Numbered from the stretch's first letter, positions 53,729 through 62,947 are shown. The stretch is 64,000 bases of DNA from Bifidobacterium lemurum (GCF_014898175.1 NZ_CP062948.1:1674001-1738000), one strand, 5' to 3'. The notes: a model not told the origin generated them from the sequence alone. Numbers and translations are program-made.

Positions 53729-55405
53729 TCACTCGCCCAAGGCCTTGTCGACGACGACCGTGGCCTCGTCGAGCACCTTGTCCAACGCCTCGGGGGAGAC
53801 GAAGGATTCGGCGTACACCTTGTAGATGTTCTCGGTGCCGGAGGGACGCGCCGCGAACCAGTTGTTCTCGGTGGTGACCTTCAGGCCGCCGATCTTCGCG
53901 CCGTTGCCCGGCGCCTCGGTGAGCTTGGCGGTGATGTCCTCGCCGGCCAGCGTGGCGGCGGTCACATCCTCGCCGGAGAGGGCGGCGAACTTCTGCTTCT
54001 GCTCCAGCGTGGTGGGGGTGTCGACGCGCTTGTACCAGCTTTCGCCGAAACGCTCCACCTGCTCGACATGCAGCTGGGCCGGGTTCTTGCCCGTCTTGGC
54101 GGTGATCTCGGCGGCGAGCAGGTCGGGGATCAGACCGTCCTTGTCGGTGGTCCACACGCGGCCGTCCTTGCGCAGGAAGCTCATGCCGGAGCTCTCCTCG
54201 CCGCCGAAGGCCACCTCGCCCTTGAACAGCGGGTCGACGAACCACTTGAATCCCACCGGCACCTCGATCAGCTTGGCGCCGATGGAGGCGGCCACGCGGT
54301 CGATCAGCGAGGAGCTCACCAGCGTCTTGCCGATGCCCGCGCCGGCCGGCCAGTCGGGACGCGCGCCGCCGAACAGATACTCCACGCACACGGCGATGTA
54401 GTGGTTCGGGTTCATCACGCCCCAGTCCGGGCATACGATGCCGTGGCGGTCGGCGTCCGGATCGGTGCCGCCCACCAGATCGTACTTGTCCCACGCGCCG
54501 GCGTTGAGCTGGTCCACCAGACCCTTCATCGCATGCGGCGAGCTCGGATCCATACGGATCTTGCCGTCGTGGTCGAGGGTCATGAAACGCCAGGTCGGAT
54601 CGACCTCGGGACGCACCACGCCGATGTCGGTGCCGTACTTCTCGTTCATCAGCGGCCAGTAGTTCACCGACGCGCCGCCGAGCGGGTCGATGCCCAGACG
54701 CACGCCGGAGGAGCGGATCAGGTCGAAGTCGATCACATTGGCCAGATCGGACACGTAGTGGTCGCGGAAGTCGAAGCCCTCCACGAACTCGGACTTGATG
54801 GCCTGCTCGTAGGGCACGCGCTTGATGGACTTGTAGTCGCCGAGCAGTTCGTTGGCACGCGCGGCGATGGCGTTCGTCACCTCGGCAGGCGCGGGGCCGC
54901 CGGTGACCGGGTCGTATTTGAAGCCGCCGTCGGTGGGGGGATTGTGGCTCGGGGTGACCACGATGCCGTCGGCCAGGCCTTCGCCTTCGAAGCGCTGGGT
55001 GCCGTCGGCGGCGCGGTTGTGGGTCAGGATCGCCTGGGAGACGACCGGCGTGGGCACGAAGTCGCCGCGGGAGTCGACGCGCACATGCACGCCGTTGGCG
55101 ACCAGCACCTCGATGGCGGTTTTCTCGGCCGGCTCGCTCAGCGCGTGCGTGTCGCGGCCGATGTACAGCGGGCCGGTCACGCCCGCGGCCTTGCGGTATT
55201 CCGCGATGGCCTGGGTGATGGCGACGATGTGGGCCTCGTTGAACGAGGTCTTCAGGGACGATCCGCGGTGGCCGGAGGTGCCGAAGATGACGCGCTGCTC
55301 GGGAACCGCTGGGTCGGGGACGACGTCGTAGTACTTGCCAATGACCTCGTCGACATTGATCAGATCTGCTGGGGTGGCGGGCATGCCCGCGTTGTTTGCT
55401 ACCAT
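53729..55405 (-). CDS. pgm: phosphoglucomutase (alpha-D-glucose phosphate-specific)
   Basis: 558 aa from ATG 55405 (MVANNAGMPATPADLINVDEVIGKYYD); a TTG two codons earlier is less likely. Domains of the phosphohexomutase family: GTSGHRGSSLKTSFNE, the catalytic phospho-Ser loop VTPSHNPPTDGGFKY, the Mg-binding DPDADRHG and sugar-binding GGEESSGMSFLR. It interconverts glucose-1-phosphate and glucose-6-phosphate for glycogen and nucleotide-sugar metabolism. It lies downstream of the lipid-kinase-like gene on the same strand. Confidence 0.97.
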   Translation of the reverse strand: MVANNAGMPATPADLINVDEVIGKYYDVVPDPAVPEQRVIFGTSGHRGSSLKTSFNEAHIVAITQAIAEYRKAAGVTGPLYIGRDTHALSEPAEKTAIEVLVANGVHVRVDSRGDFVPTPVVSQAILTHNRAADGTQRFEGEGLADGIVVTPSHNPPTDGGFKYDPVTGGPAPAEVTNAIAARANELLGDYKSIKRVPYEQAIKSEFVEGFDFRDHYVSDLANVIDFDLIRSSGVRLGIDPLGGASVNYWPLMNEKYGTDIGVVRPEVDPTWRFMTLDHDGKIRMDPSSPHAMKGLVDQLNAGAWDKYDLVGGTDPDADRHGIVCPDWGVMNPNHYIAVCVEYLFGGARPDWPAGAGIGKTLVSSSLIDRVAASIGAKLIEVPVGFKWFVDPLFKGEVAFGGEESSGMSFLRKDGRVWTTDKDGLIPDLLAAEITAKTGKNPAQLHVEQVERFGESWYKRVDTPTTLEQKQKFAALSGEDVTAATLAGEDITAKLTEAPGNGAKIGGLKVTTENNWFAARPSGTENIYKVYAESFVSPEALDKVLDEATVVVDKALGE

Positions 55406-55498
55406 ACCCAACGATTGTACGCGAGGATGAGCGCCGGAACGCGTCGGAGTCCGGTCTGTGTCGTGTCCGTCCCGCGGACGGCGCGCGCCGGACCAGTC

Positions 55499-56683
55499 CT
55501 AATCCCGGATGGGCCTGATCGTGCCGGTCATCTCCGCGAACGGGGCGGTGGCGTTCGCCTGCGCGTTCTGCGCGGTTTTGTCCGCCGCCGCGCTTTCGGG
55601 CACGCGCACGATCAGCGACTGATGCTCCACGGAGAATCGGATGTGCGCGGTCTCGCCGAGCATATCGCCGTCCACCTGCGCCAACGCCGGCTTCTCCAAT
55701 ACGACCTCGGCGCTGACGCCCTGGATCTGGTCGACCGTGGAGTTGGTCGACAGCGGATTCTGCTCCGCGCGCCCGGTGATGGTCTGGTGCAGCACGTCGC
55801 CGAACAGGTTCGCCCATCCGAGGATGCCGCCCGTGGTGTCGATGAGTTCGAAATCCAGCAGGCCGTCGTCGAAGGAGGCGTTCGGCATCAGCGAGAAGAC
55901 GGGGATCTGCCCGCAGTTGCCCGCCATCAGGGTGCGGAAGGTGAGCTCGCGCGTCGTATGGCTGGAGCCGTCGGCGCGGGTGATGGTCACGCTGCCGCGG
56001 TATTTCGGCGCGAACAGGTTCTTCACGCCGCCCACGAAGTAGGCGAGCCAACTGATGTTCTTCTTCAGCTCCGGATCGGTGTCGTCGATCATCGCGGCGT
56101 CGAACCCCATTCCCGCGATGATGAGGAAGGCGTGGCCGTGGTCCTCGCCGGGACGGTCCAGAAGCATGGCGCGCCCCATATCCACCAGACGGGAGCCGTG
56201 CGAGGTGGCCACGGTGAGGGCCGCGTCGATGTCGTCGATCGGAATTCCCATATTGCGGGCGAACAGGTTGCCCGTGCCGATCGGCACGATGCCCAGCGCG
56301 TGCCCGGTGCCCGAGACGGCGCTCGCCACCGTGCGCACGGTGCCGTCCCCGCCGACCGCCACCACCACGTCGGCGCCGTTGTCCAACGCCTCCAACGCGC
56401 AGGCGCGGCCGTCCTTGTCGAGCTGCGTTTCGATGAACTGCACCTGCGTCAGGCCCTTCGCCTGGCAGAAGCGTTCGATATGCGCGCGCCGGGCCTCGGC
56501 CTGCGGCTTCGAGGGGTTGATGATGAACGCGTAGTGCACTTCGTCGTCCCGGCGTTTGTCCAGGGAGGCGGCGAGGACGCGCCTGCGGTGCAGCCGCACG
56601 CCGACGACGCCGATGGCGGCGACGACGATGCAGACGGCGATGACGACGAGTGTGATGTGCAGTGCGGAAGGCATGCTGTCCAT
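55499..56683 (-). CDS. diacylglycerol-kinase-like lipid kinase with N-terminal membrane helix
   Basis: 394 aa from ATG 56683; in-frame TTG 56734 would add 17 unlikely residues. One membrane helix (HITLVVIAVCIVVAAIGVVGV, about 7-27), then the DAGK/sphingosine-kinase catalytic domain with NPSK and GGDGTVRTV and PIGTGNLFARNMGI. It ends in an Ala/Gln-rich tail. Such enzymes phosphorylate diacylglycerol or related lipids at the membrane. The exact lipid is not readable from the sequence. Confidence 0.9.
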   Translation of the reverse strand: MDSMPSALHITLVVIAVCIVVAAIGVVGVRLHRRRVLAASLDKRRDDEVHYAFIINPSKPQAEARRAHIERFCQAKGLTQVQFIETQLDKDGRACALEALDNGADVVVAVGGDGTVRTVASAVSGTGHALGIVPIGTGNLFARNMGIPIDDIDAALTVATSHGSRLVDMGRAMLLDRPGEDHGHAFLIIAGMGFDAAMIDDTDPELKKNISWLAYFVGGVKNLFAPKYRGSVTITRADGSSHTTRELTFRTLMAGNCGQIPVFSLMPNASFDDGLLDFELIDTTGGILGWANLFGDVLHQTITGRAEQNPLSTNSTVDQIQGVSAEVVLEKPALAQVDGDMLGETAHIRFSVEHQSLIVRVPESAAADKTAQNAQANATAPFAEMTGTIRPIRD

Positions 56684-56813
56684 TCTTGCCTGCGCGAAGC
56701 GTCCGTCCGTGCGAGGCGCGTCGAATTCCTCCAATTCTGCACGAAGCCTGAACGTGTGGCGTGGGCGGCGCGGTCCGCCGCGACGCGTCGCCCACGCCTC
56801 CGCTCCCGCCTCT

Positions 56814-56839
56814 CGCCAACACGCCGGCGTGTCTTGGCG
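56814..56839. promoter_or_regulatory. palindromic operator candidate upstream of the sugar transport operon
   Basis: CGCCAA (56814-56819) and TTGGCG (56834-56839) flank the 12-bp palindrome CACGCCGGCGTG (56820-56831). It ends 11 bp before the -10 box, across the -35 zone. Three copies of GCGTGGGCG surround it (56759-56767, an inverted one at 56789-56797, and 56837-56845). This resembles a repressor-binding array; the protein is unknown. Confidence 0.5.
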
Positions 56840-56850
56840 TGGGCGGCGCT

Positions 56851-56856
56851 TATACT
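56851..56856 (+). promoter_or_regulatory. -10 box TATACT of the sugar transport operon
   Basis: TATACT at 56851-56856 fits a start near 56863, about 20 nt before the RAT site. The -35 is weak (TGTCTT at 56830-56835, 15-bp spacer), in keeping with regulation. Confidence 0.6.
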
Positions 56857-56880
56857 TATCCGCTAGTTACTTGATTAGCA

Positions 56881-56910
56881 GGGTTGCTACTCGACAACGA
56901 GGCAAGACCT
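56881..56910 (+). promoter_or_regulatory. RAT ribonucleic antiterminator site
   Basis: GGGTTGCTACTCG, then ACAA, then CGAGGCAAGACCT. It matches the conserved pattern of RNA targets of BglG/LicT-type proteins (GG-TTG-TACT ... AGGCAA-ACCT) almost base for base. CTCG/CGAG closes an ACAA loop, with a lower stem from GGGTTG and CAAGACC. Its 3' end overlaps the first arm of the following terminator, so protein binding to the RAT would block the terminator. The matching antiterminator gene is in the same operon. Confidence 0.88.
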
Positions 56911-56947
56911 GAGACCTGGCGGAAGCCATGTCTCAGGTCTTTTTTTT
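56904..56947 (+). terminator. leader terminator controlled by the RAT site
   Basis: AAGACCTGAGAC (56904-56915) pairs perfectly with GTCTCAGGTCTT (56930-56941), with inner TGGC/GCCA, and is followed by a run of eight or nine T. No gene ends before it on this strand, so it terminates the leader of the downstream operon. Confidence 0.92.
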
Positions 56948-57063
56948 GTTGTTCGGGGAAGGGCATCGCCCGGGCGGCCCGGCGTCAGGAAACGAACGAA
57001 GACGAGAATCCCGACGCCTGGCACAGCGGGTGCCCGGCGGCCACACGAGACAAAGGAGTACCG

Positions 57064-58446
57064 GTGCGATTCCCCTTGAACAACACGTTCATCTTCCTCT
57101 TCGGCGCGCTTGGCGGCATGCTGTTCGGCTTCGACACGGGCATCATCTCCGGCGCGTCGCCGCTGATCGAAAGCGACTTCCAACTCAACGCCGCGCAGAC
57201 CGGATTCATCACCTCGTCGGTGCTGATCGGTTCGATGATCGGCGCGCTCACCATCGGCGGCCTGTCCGATAAATACGGGCGCAAGAAGCTGCTGATCGTA
57301 TCGTCCCTGCTCTTCCTGGCGGGGTCCGCGTTATCCGCCACCGCCACGGGCTTCGTGTGGATGGTCGCGGCCCGCATCCTGCTCGGCCTCGCCGTCGGCG
57401 CCGCCTCCGCGCTCACCCCGGCCTATCTGGCGGAATTGGCGCCCAAGGAGCGCCGCGGATCGCTGTCCACGCTGTTCCAGCTTATGGTGACGCTCGGCAT
57501 TCTGCTGGCGTACCTGTCCAATCTCGGATTCCTCGACCGCGATCTGCTGGGGTGGGACGACTGGCGGTGGATGCTGGCCTCCGCGCTGATCCCGTCCTCG
57601 CTGCTGTTCCTCGGCGGCCTGCTGCTGCCCGAATCGCCGCGCTACCTGGTCAAGCAGGGCGATATGCGCAACGCGTTCAAGGTGCTGCAGCTGATCCGCA
57701 AGGATATGGACGCCGCCGAAGTCACGGTCGAACTCGACGAGATCGAGCGCGTCGCCTCATCCGAGCGCGCGCAGCGCCAGGGCGGCGTCAAGGAGCTGTT
57801 CACCACCGCGCGTCCGGCCATCGTCGCGGCCGTCGGCATCATGCTGTTCCAGCAGCTTGTGGGCATCAACTCGGTGATCTACTTCCTGCCGCAGGTGTTC
57901 ATCAAGGGCTTCGGCTTCCCGGAGGATCAGGCGATCTGGGTGTCCGTCGGCATCGGCGTGGTCAACTTCCTCTCCACCATCGTCGCCACGCTGTTCATGG
58001 ACCGTTTCAACCGCAAAACCGTGCTGGTGTTCGGCTCCGTGGTGATGGCCGTCTCGCTGGTCGCGCTCGCGCTGCTGAACCTCCTCGGCGATGTGAGCGC
58101 CGCCGCCGTGCCCACCATGGTGCTGATCGCCGTGTATATCCTCGGCTTCGCCGTCTCGTGGGGTCCGCTGGCCTGGGTGATGATCGGCGAGATCTTCCCT
58201 CTGTCGGTGCGCGGCATCGGCACGTCGATCGGTTCGGCGGCCAACTGGATCGGAAACTTCGTCGTCTCTCAGTTCTTCCTGATGCTGCTGGCCGCGTTCG
58301 GCAACAACGTGGGCGGCCCGTTCGCGATCTTCGCGGTGTTCGCGGTGCTGTCCATCCCGTTCGTGCTCAGGTTCGTCCCCGAGACCAAAGGCAAGTCGCT
58401 GGAGCAGATCGAGGCGGAATTGGTGGGGCGCGGCGCGTCGAAGTGA
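57064..58446 (+). CDS. sugar:proton symporter, MFS sugar-porter family (GlcP-like)
   Basis: 460 aa from GTG 57064, with AAAGGAG upstream. Twelve membrane helices of the sugar-porter family: GGMLFGFDTGIISGA (helix 1), the loop motif GGLSDKYGRKKLL, LAPKERRGSLSTLFQL, QQLVGINSVIYFLPQVF, and the C-terminal PETKGKSLEQIEAEL. To my knowledge bifidobacterial GlcP, a glucose transporter, is of this type and sits beside the same PTS. Glucose is therefore likely; arabinose or xylose are possible. First gene behind the antitermination leader. Confidence 0.88.
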   Translation: MRFPLNNTFIFLFGALGGMLFGFDTGIISGASPLIESDFQLNAAQTGFITSSVLIGSMIGALTIGGLSDKYGRKKLLIVSSLLFLAGSALSATATGFVWMVAARILLGLAVGAASALTPAYLAELAPKERRGSLSTLFQLMVTLGILLAYLSNLGFLDRDLLGWDDWRWMLASALIPSSLLFLGGLLLPESPRYLVKQGDMRNAFKVLQLIRKDMDAAEVTVELDEIERVASSERAQRQGGVKELFTTARPAIVAAVGIMLFQQLVGINSVIYFLPQVFIKGFGFPEDQAIWVSVGIGVVNFLSTIVATLFMDRFNRKTVLVFGSVVMAVSLVALALLNLLGDVSAAAVPTMVLIAVYILGFAVSWGPLAWVMIGEIFPLSVRGIGTSIGSAANWIGNFVVSQFFLMLLAAFGNNVGGPFAIFAVFAVLSIPFVLRFVPETKGKSLEQIEAELVGRGASK

Positions 58447-58532
58447 CGCGGGTCCGATCGGATGCCACGCCTGGGCTTGCGCGGGCGGTGTTCGTCGGAC
58501 ACTATGGAACCAACCCGGAGGAAGGAGCGCGG

Positions 58533-60701
58533 ATGTCCGCAAACGGCGAGGTCGCCGCCGCCATCGTCGCGGCCGTCGGCGGCGGGGCGAATGTGCGCGG
58601 ACTGTCGCACTGCGCCATGCGGCTGCGTTTCGAACTCAACGACGGCGGCAAAGTCGACCTGGCCGGGCTTGAGGCCATCGAGTCGGTGCTGGTCGCCCTT
58701 CCCCAAAGCGGCGACCGTTGCCAGGTGGTGGTCGGCGGCGGCGTGGAGGCTTTGTACGAGGCCTGTCTGGCATTGCCGGATATGCGCGGCGTGCGTGCCC
58801 ACGACGCCGCCGACGCCATCGCGGACGCCACGCACGCCGCCCGACGCGGCAAGACGGAAGCCGGGGTGGGCGGTTCCTCTCCGGAGTCCAAGTCGGCGAC
58901 GCGCGTGAACATCGCCTGGCTGGACGCCTTCTTCGACTATCTGGCCGACTCGTTCCGCCCGATTCTGGGCGTGCTGCTGGCGGCCTCGATCATCATCGCC
59001 ACCGTCAACCTGCTGATTTCGCTGGGGCTTGTCGCGGATGACGAAGCGAGCGCCGGACTGATGTTCGTCAAGGCGCTGTGGGAGGGCGTGTTCTACTTCA
59101 TGCCGATTATGGTGGCCTACAACGCCGCCAGAAAACTCGCCGTGGACCCATGGGTGGGCGGGGCGATCATGGCGGCGCTGATGACCCCGCAGTTCGCGTC
59201 GCTCGCCGACTCCTCGCGCTGGGGCGACGCCGTGGCCTGCGTAGACAACGCGGCGTTGGGCACCGCGTCCTGCTCCGTGAGCGTGTTCGGACTGCCCATG
59301 CAGCTGAACGACTACTCCGGCAATGTGTGCGTGCCGCTGATGATGGCCGCCGTGCTGGGGCTGGTCTACCGCGGCCTGCGGCGCGTGGTACCGCCCTCGA
59401 TGCGGCTGGTGTTCGTGCCGTTTCTTTCGCTGATCGTCGTGGGCTCGCTGACGGCGTTCGTCATCGGCCCCTTGGGCGTATGGGTCGGCAACGGACTGGG
59501 CGTGGCGTTCGCCTGGCTGAACGGCCACGCGCCGTTCGTCTTCGCGCTGCTGGTGCCGCTGATGTATCCGTTCCTGGTGCCGCTTGGCCTGCATTGGCCC
59601 GTGAACGCCCTGATACTGCTGAACATCCAATCGCTGGGCTACGACTTCATCCAGGGGCCGATGGGCGTGTGGAATTTCGCCTGCTTCGGCGCCACCGCCG
59701 GCGTTCTGGTGCTCGCGTTGCGCGAACATGACACGCAGATGCGCCAGACATGCGTGAGCGCGCTTGCGGCCGGACTGCTCGGCGGCGTGTCCGAACCGAG
59801 TCTGTACGGCATCCATCTGCGGTACAGGCGCATCTACCCGCGTATGCTCGCCGGCTGCGCTGTGGGCGGCCTCACCATCGCCGTGCTGGGATGGCTGTTC
59901 CCCTCCGCCGTCTCCGGCGGATCCGTGCCCGGGGTCACCACCACGGCGTTCGCCTTCACCTCGCTGCTGACCATTCCGGCGTTCCAGCGCATGTGGGTGT
60001 ACGGCGTATCCATCGCGGTGGCGTTCGTTCTGCCCATGGTGTTGATCGTCATGCTCGACTATCGCGAGCCGGAGACGGGCGGGAGTCGCGATGTCGACGG
60101 GGAGCGGGCGACGCCGTCGCGTGACGGCTCTCCGACGGCGCTTGCGTCGATATTCCATCCCCATGGTGGTGCGGAAGTACCGGGCGATGCGGGAGTCTTG
60201 GATGATGCGGAATCCTCAGGCGATGCGGCCGCCGCCGGCCCGCAGCCGACCGAGTCCGTGCTCGCACCGGTCTCGGGCCATGTGATCGCCCTCGACGACG
60301 CCGGCGACAAGGTGTTCGCATCCCGGGCCCTCGGTGAAGGCGTGGGGGTGGAACCCGCCGAATCGCGTGTGGTGGCGCCGGTCGACGGCGTGCTCACCAC
60401 CGTGGCCGCGACCGGTCACGTGTTCGGCATCAAAACGGATGACGGCGTCGAGGTGCTGGTGCATGTCGGCCTTGACACCGTGAGGATGGGCGGGGAGGGA
60501 TTCGCCGTGGCCGTGGCCAAAAAACAGCGCGTCCACGCCGGCGACCTGCTCGTCACGGTCGATGAGAACCGGATTCGCGCGGCCGGGCATGCCGCCACCG
60601 TTATGATGACGGTGATCAACACCGCGAAATTCGCCGCCGTCGTGCCGCGCGTGGGCATCGACGTGCGGGCCGGCGACCCGGTGATCGACGTGCGGCGCTA
60701 A
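58533..60701 (+). CDS. PTS EIIBCA component, beta-glucoside/glucose type
   Basis: 722 aa from ATG 58533, with GGAGGAAGGAG upstream. Domain order B-C-A: EIIB (1-~90) with phospho-Cys27 in LSHCAMRLRF; a Ser/Lys linker; EIIC (~130-510, about ten helices, FGLPMQLNDYSGN and GGVSEPSLYGIHLRYR); a charged linker; EIIA (~560-722) with phospho-His644 in VLVHVGLDTVRMGG. It takes up and phosphorylates a sugar at the membrane and, via EIIB, would control the antiterminator. The B-C-A order is that of BglP-type permeases; glucose is the substrate reported for the B. longum counterpart as I recall. Confidence 0.93.
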   Translation: MSANGEVAAAIVAAVGGGANVRGLSHCAMRLRFELNDGGKVDLAGLEAIESVLVALPQSGDRCQVVVGGGVEALYEACLALPDMRGVRAHDAADAIADATHAARRGKTEAGVGGSSPESKSATRVNIAWLDAFFDYLADSFRPILGVLLAASIIIATVNLLISLGLVADDEASAGLMFVKALWEGVFYFMPIMVAYNAARKLAVDPWVGGAIMAALMTPQFASLADSSRWGDAVACVDNAALGTASCSVSVFGLPMQLNDYSGNVCVPLMMAAVLGLVYRGLRRVVPPSMRLVFVPFLSLIVVGSLTAFVIGPLGVWVGNGLGVAFAWLNGHAPFVFALLVPLMYPFLVPLGLHWPVNALILLNIQSLGYDFIQGPMGVWNFACFGATAGVLVLALREHDTQMRQTCVSALAAGLLGGVSEPSLYGIHLRYRRIYPRMLAGCAVGGLTIAVLGWLFPSAVSGGSVPGVTTTAFAFTSLLTIPAFQRMWVYGVSIAVAFVLPMVLIVMLDYREPETGGSRDVDGERATPSRDGSPTALASIFHPHGGAEVPGDAGVLDDAESSGDAAAAGPQPTESVLAPVSGHVIALDDAGDKVFASRALGEGVGVEPAESRVVAPVDGVLTTVAATGHVFGIKTDDGVEVLVHVGLDTVRMGGEGFAVAVAKKQRVHAGDLLVTVDENRIRAAGHAATVMMTVINTAKFAAVVPRVGIDVRAGDPVIDVRR

Positions 60702-60725
60702 AGTGTGGCCGACGAAAGGAACTCC

Positions 60726-61589
60726 ATGAAAATCCTGCGCGTGTTCAACAACAACGTGGTGTTGGCCCAGGGGCGCGACGGCGAGGTGATCCTCACCGGT
60801 CGGGGCATCGGATTCCAAGCCAGGCCCGGCATGCGCGTCGATGAGAGCAAAGTGGTGCGCACCTTCGTGCCGGCGGACGGACGCGACCCCGACCATATGG
60901 CGCAATTGCTGTCCGATATCCGCCCGGAGACGATCCGCGCGGTCTGCGAGGCGATGGGGGAGGCCGGACTGGACGCCGACATGCAGGGCAGCGCCACGCT
61001 GGTGATGGCGGTCGCCGACCATGTGGACAACGCGCTGTTGCGGCTGGAGCGCGGCATCGAGGTCGACTATCCGCTGGTGGGCGAGGTGTCCAACCTCTAT
61101 CCGAAGGAATACGAACAAGGTCGTCTGCTGGTGCGGGCGTTGAACCGGAGGCTGGACCGCGCGCTGCCGCAAGGGGAGGCCATCGCCCTGGCTCTGCATC
61201 TGGTGAACGCCGGATTCTCCACGGGAGACCTGACCTATACCTATCAGATGACCGGCGTGATCCAACAGATCATCACCATCATCGAAGAGACATACGAGGT
61301 CGAGCTGGACCGTTCGTCGGTGAACGTGGGGCGTTTCATCACGCATCTGCGCTACCTGTTCGTGCGCATCAACCAGCATCGGCAGCTCGTCGACGAACCC
61401 GAATCGATCGTCGGCGCGATCCGCGATTCCTACGCGAAGGCGGTGCGCTGCGCCTCGTATATCGCGACGGTGCTGGAGCTGCGTTTCGACGCGGACATCA
61501 CCGAGGACGAGATCGCCTATCTGGCGCTGCACGTCGCCCGCGTCGCGGATAACGGACGACACGGCCGGAGTGTCGGCTTGCAGGACTAG
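60726..61589 (+). CDS. BglG/LicT-family transcriptional antiterminator
   Basis: 287 aa from ATG 60726 (MKILRVFNNNVVLAQGRDGEVILTGRGIGFQ), the CAT RNA-binding domain, residues 1-~55. PRD1 (~65-165) and PRD2 (~170-287) follow, each with the His residues used for PTS phosphorylation (IALALHLVNAG, LALHVARVADN). The protein binds the RAT at 56881 and lets transcription pass when its sugar is transported. It starts 24 bp after the EIIBCA stop, and serS begins 11 bp after its own stop. Confidence 0.95.
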   Translation: MKILRVFNNNVVLAQGRDGEVILTGRGIGFQARPGMRVDESKVVRTFVPADGRDPDHMAQLLSDIRPETIRAVCEAMGEAGLDADMQGSATLVMAVADHVDNALLRLERGIEVDYPLVGEVSNLYPKEYEQGRLLVRALNRRLDRALPQGEAIALALHLVNAGFSTGDLTYTYQMTGVIQQIITIIEETYEVELDRSSVNVGRFITHLRYLFVRINQHRQLVDEPESIVGAIRDSYAKAVRCASYIATVLELRFDADITEDEIAYLALHVARVADNGRHGRSVGLQD

Positions 61590-61600
61590 GCTTAGGGCTC

Positions 61601-62884
61601 ATGCTTGATATTCAATTCATTCGCGAACACGCCGACATCGTCAAGGAATCGCAGCGCAAGCGCGGCGAATCCGTGGAGCTGGTGGACGAGGTGCTCTCCT
61701 CCGACGAGGCGCGCCGTGACGCCCTCAAGGAATTCGAGGCCGCCCGCGCCCAGCAGAAGGAGATCGGCAAGAAGGTCGCCGCCGCCTCGGCCGACGAGAA
61801 GGCCGCGCTGATCGCGCAGACCAAGGAGCTGTCCAACAAGGTGGCAGAGTTCAAGGCCGCTGCCGACTCCGCCTCCGAGGAGTACACCACCGCGATGTGG
61901 AAGCTTTCCAACATCGTCGAGGACGAGGCCCCCGCCGGCGGCGAGGACGATTACGTCGTCGTCAAGAAGGTCGGCCAGATCCGCGACTTCGCGGCCGAGG
62001 GCTTCGAGCCGAAGGACCATATGACCCTGGGCACCGGCGTGGCCGGCATCGACACGCGCCGCGGCGCGAAGGTCGGAGGCTCCCGCTTCTACTTCCTGCG
62101 CGGCGCCGTGGCCCGCATGCAGATCGCGATGCTCACCATGGCCGTCGACCAGGCCGAGGCGAACGGCTTCACGCTCGCCATCACCCCCACGCTGGTGCGT
62201 CCCGAGGTCATGCGCGGCACCGGTTTCCTCAACTCCCACGCCGACGAGATCTACCGTCTGCGCGAACCCGACGACCAGTATCTCGTCGGCACCTCCGAAG
62301 TGGCGCTCGCCGGCATGCACGAGGACGAGATCCTCGACCTGTCGGGCGGTCCGCTGCGCTACTGCGGCTGGTCCTCCTGCTACCGCCGCGAGGCCGGCGC
62401 CGCCGGCAAGGACACCTCCGGCATCATCCGCGTGCACCAGTTCGACAAGGTGGAGATGTTCGTCTACGCCCAGCAGGAGAACGCCCGCGAGGAGCACAAG
62501 CATCTGCTCGCCATGGAGGAGGAGATGCTCGGCAAGGTCGAACTGCCGTACCGCGTGATCGACACCGCCGCCGGCGATTTGGGATCCTCGGCCGCCCGCA
62601 AGTTCGACTGCGAGGCTTGGGTGCCCACCCAGGGCAAGTACCGCGAGCTGACCTCCACCTCGAACTGCACCGAATACCAGGCCCGTCGTCTGAACATCCG
62701 CGAACGCGTCGAGGGCGGCACCCGTCCGGTCTCCACGTTGAACGGCACGCTGGCCACCACCCGCTGGCTGGTCGCGATCCTCGAGAACCACCAGCAGGCC
62801 GACGGCTCCATCGTCATTCCCAAGGCCATGCGTCCGTATATGGGCGGCAAGGAAGTGATCGAGCCCACCGCGTGGGAGGCCTGA
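61601..62884 (+). CDS. serS: seryl-tRNA synthetase
   Basis: 427 aa, class II synthetase. The N-terminal antiparallel coiled-coil arm (~25-105) recognises the long variable arm of tRNA-Ser. The catalytic core has motif 2 (YCGWSSCYRREAGAAGKDTSGIIRVHQFDKVE) and motif 3 (NGTLATTRWLVAILENHQQADGSI). It begins 11 bp after the antiterminator gene, so it is partly read from the sugar operon, unless a promoter lies inside the antiterminator gene. A terminator and tRNA-Ser(TGA) follow. Confidence 0.98.
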   Translation: MLDIQFIREHADIVKESQRKRGESVELVDEVLSSDEARRDALKEFEAARAQQKEIGKKVAAASADEKAALIAQTKELSNKVAEFKAAADSASEEYTTAMWKLSNIVEDEAPAGGEDDYVVVKKVGQIRDFAAEGFEPKDHMTLGTGVAGIDTRRGAKVGGSRFYFLRGAVARMQIAMLTMAVDQAEANGFTLAITPTLVRPEVMRGTGFLNSHADEIYRLREPDDQYLVGTSEVALAGMHEDEILDLSGGPLRYCGWSSCYRREAGAAGKDTSGIIRVHQFDKVEMFVYAQQENAREEHKHLLAMEEEMLGKVELPYRVIDTAAGDLGSSAARKFDCEAWVPTQGKYRELTSTSNCTEYQARRLNIRERVEGGTRPVSTLNGTLATTRWLVAILENHQQADGSIVIPKAMRPYMGGKEVIEPTAWEA

Positions 62885-62902
62885 CCAGCCGACGTTTGCA
62901 AC

Positions 62903-62947
62903 GCGTAATGCCGCCGCCCATGTCCGGGCGACGGCATTACGCCTTTT
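62903..62947 (+). terminator. serS: serS terminator
   Basis: GCGTAATGCCG (62903-62913) pairs with CGGCATTACGC (62932-62942), with extra CGCCC/GGGCG pairing in the loop, and ends in TTTTT. Confidence 0.92.

Noticed and set aside
57064-58446. MFS porter as the missing hexuronate importer
   Set aside because: It sits behind the RAT leader in an operon with the PTS and antiterminator, separated from the uxu genes by pgm and the lipid kinase on the other strand, and has the sugar-porter motifs of GlcP/AraE-type proteins.
57357-58532. Upstream extension of the EIIBCA frame into the MFS gene
   Set aside because: The added sequence is an out-of-frame reading of the transporter gene; EIIB begins normally at ATG 58533 behind a strong ribosome-binding site.
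61590-61600. T-box leader before serS
   Set aside because: Only 11 bp separate serS from the preceding stop codon, leaving no room for a T-box, and no AGGGTGG T-box motif is visible.
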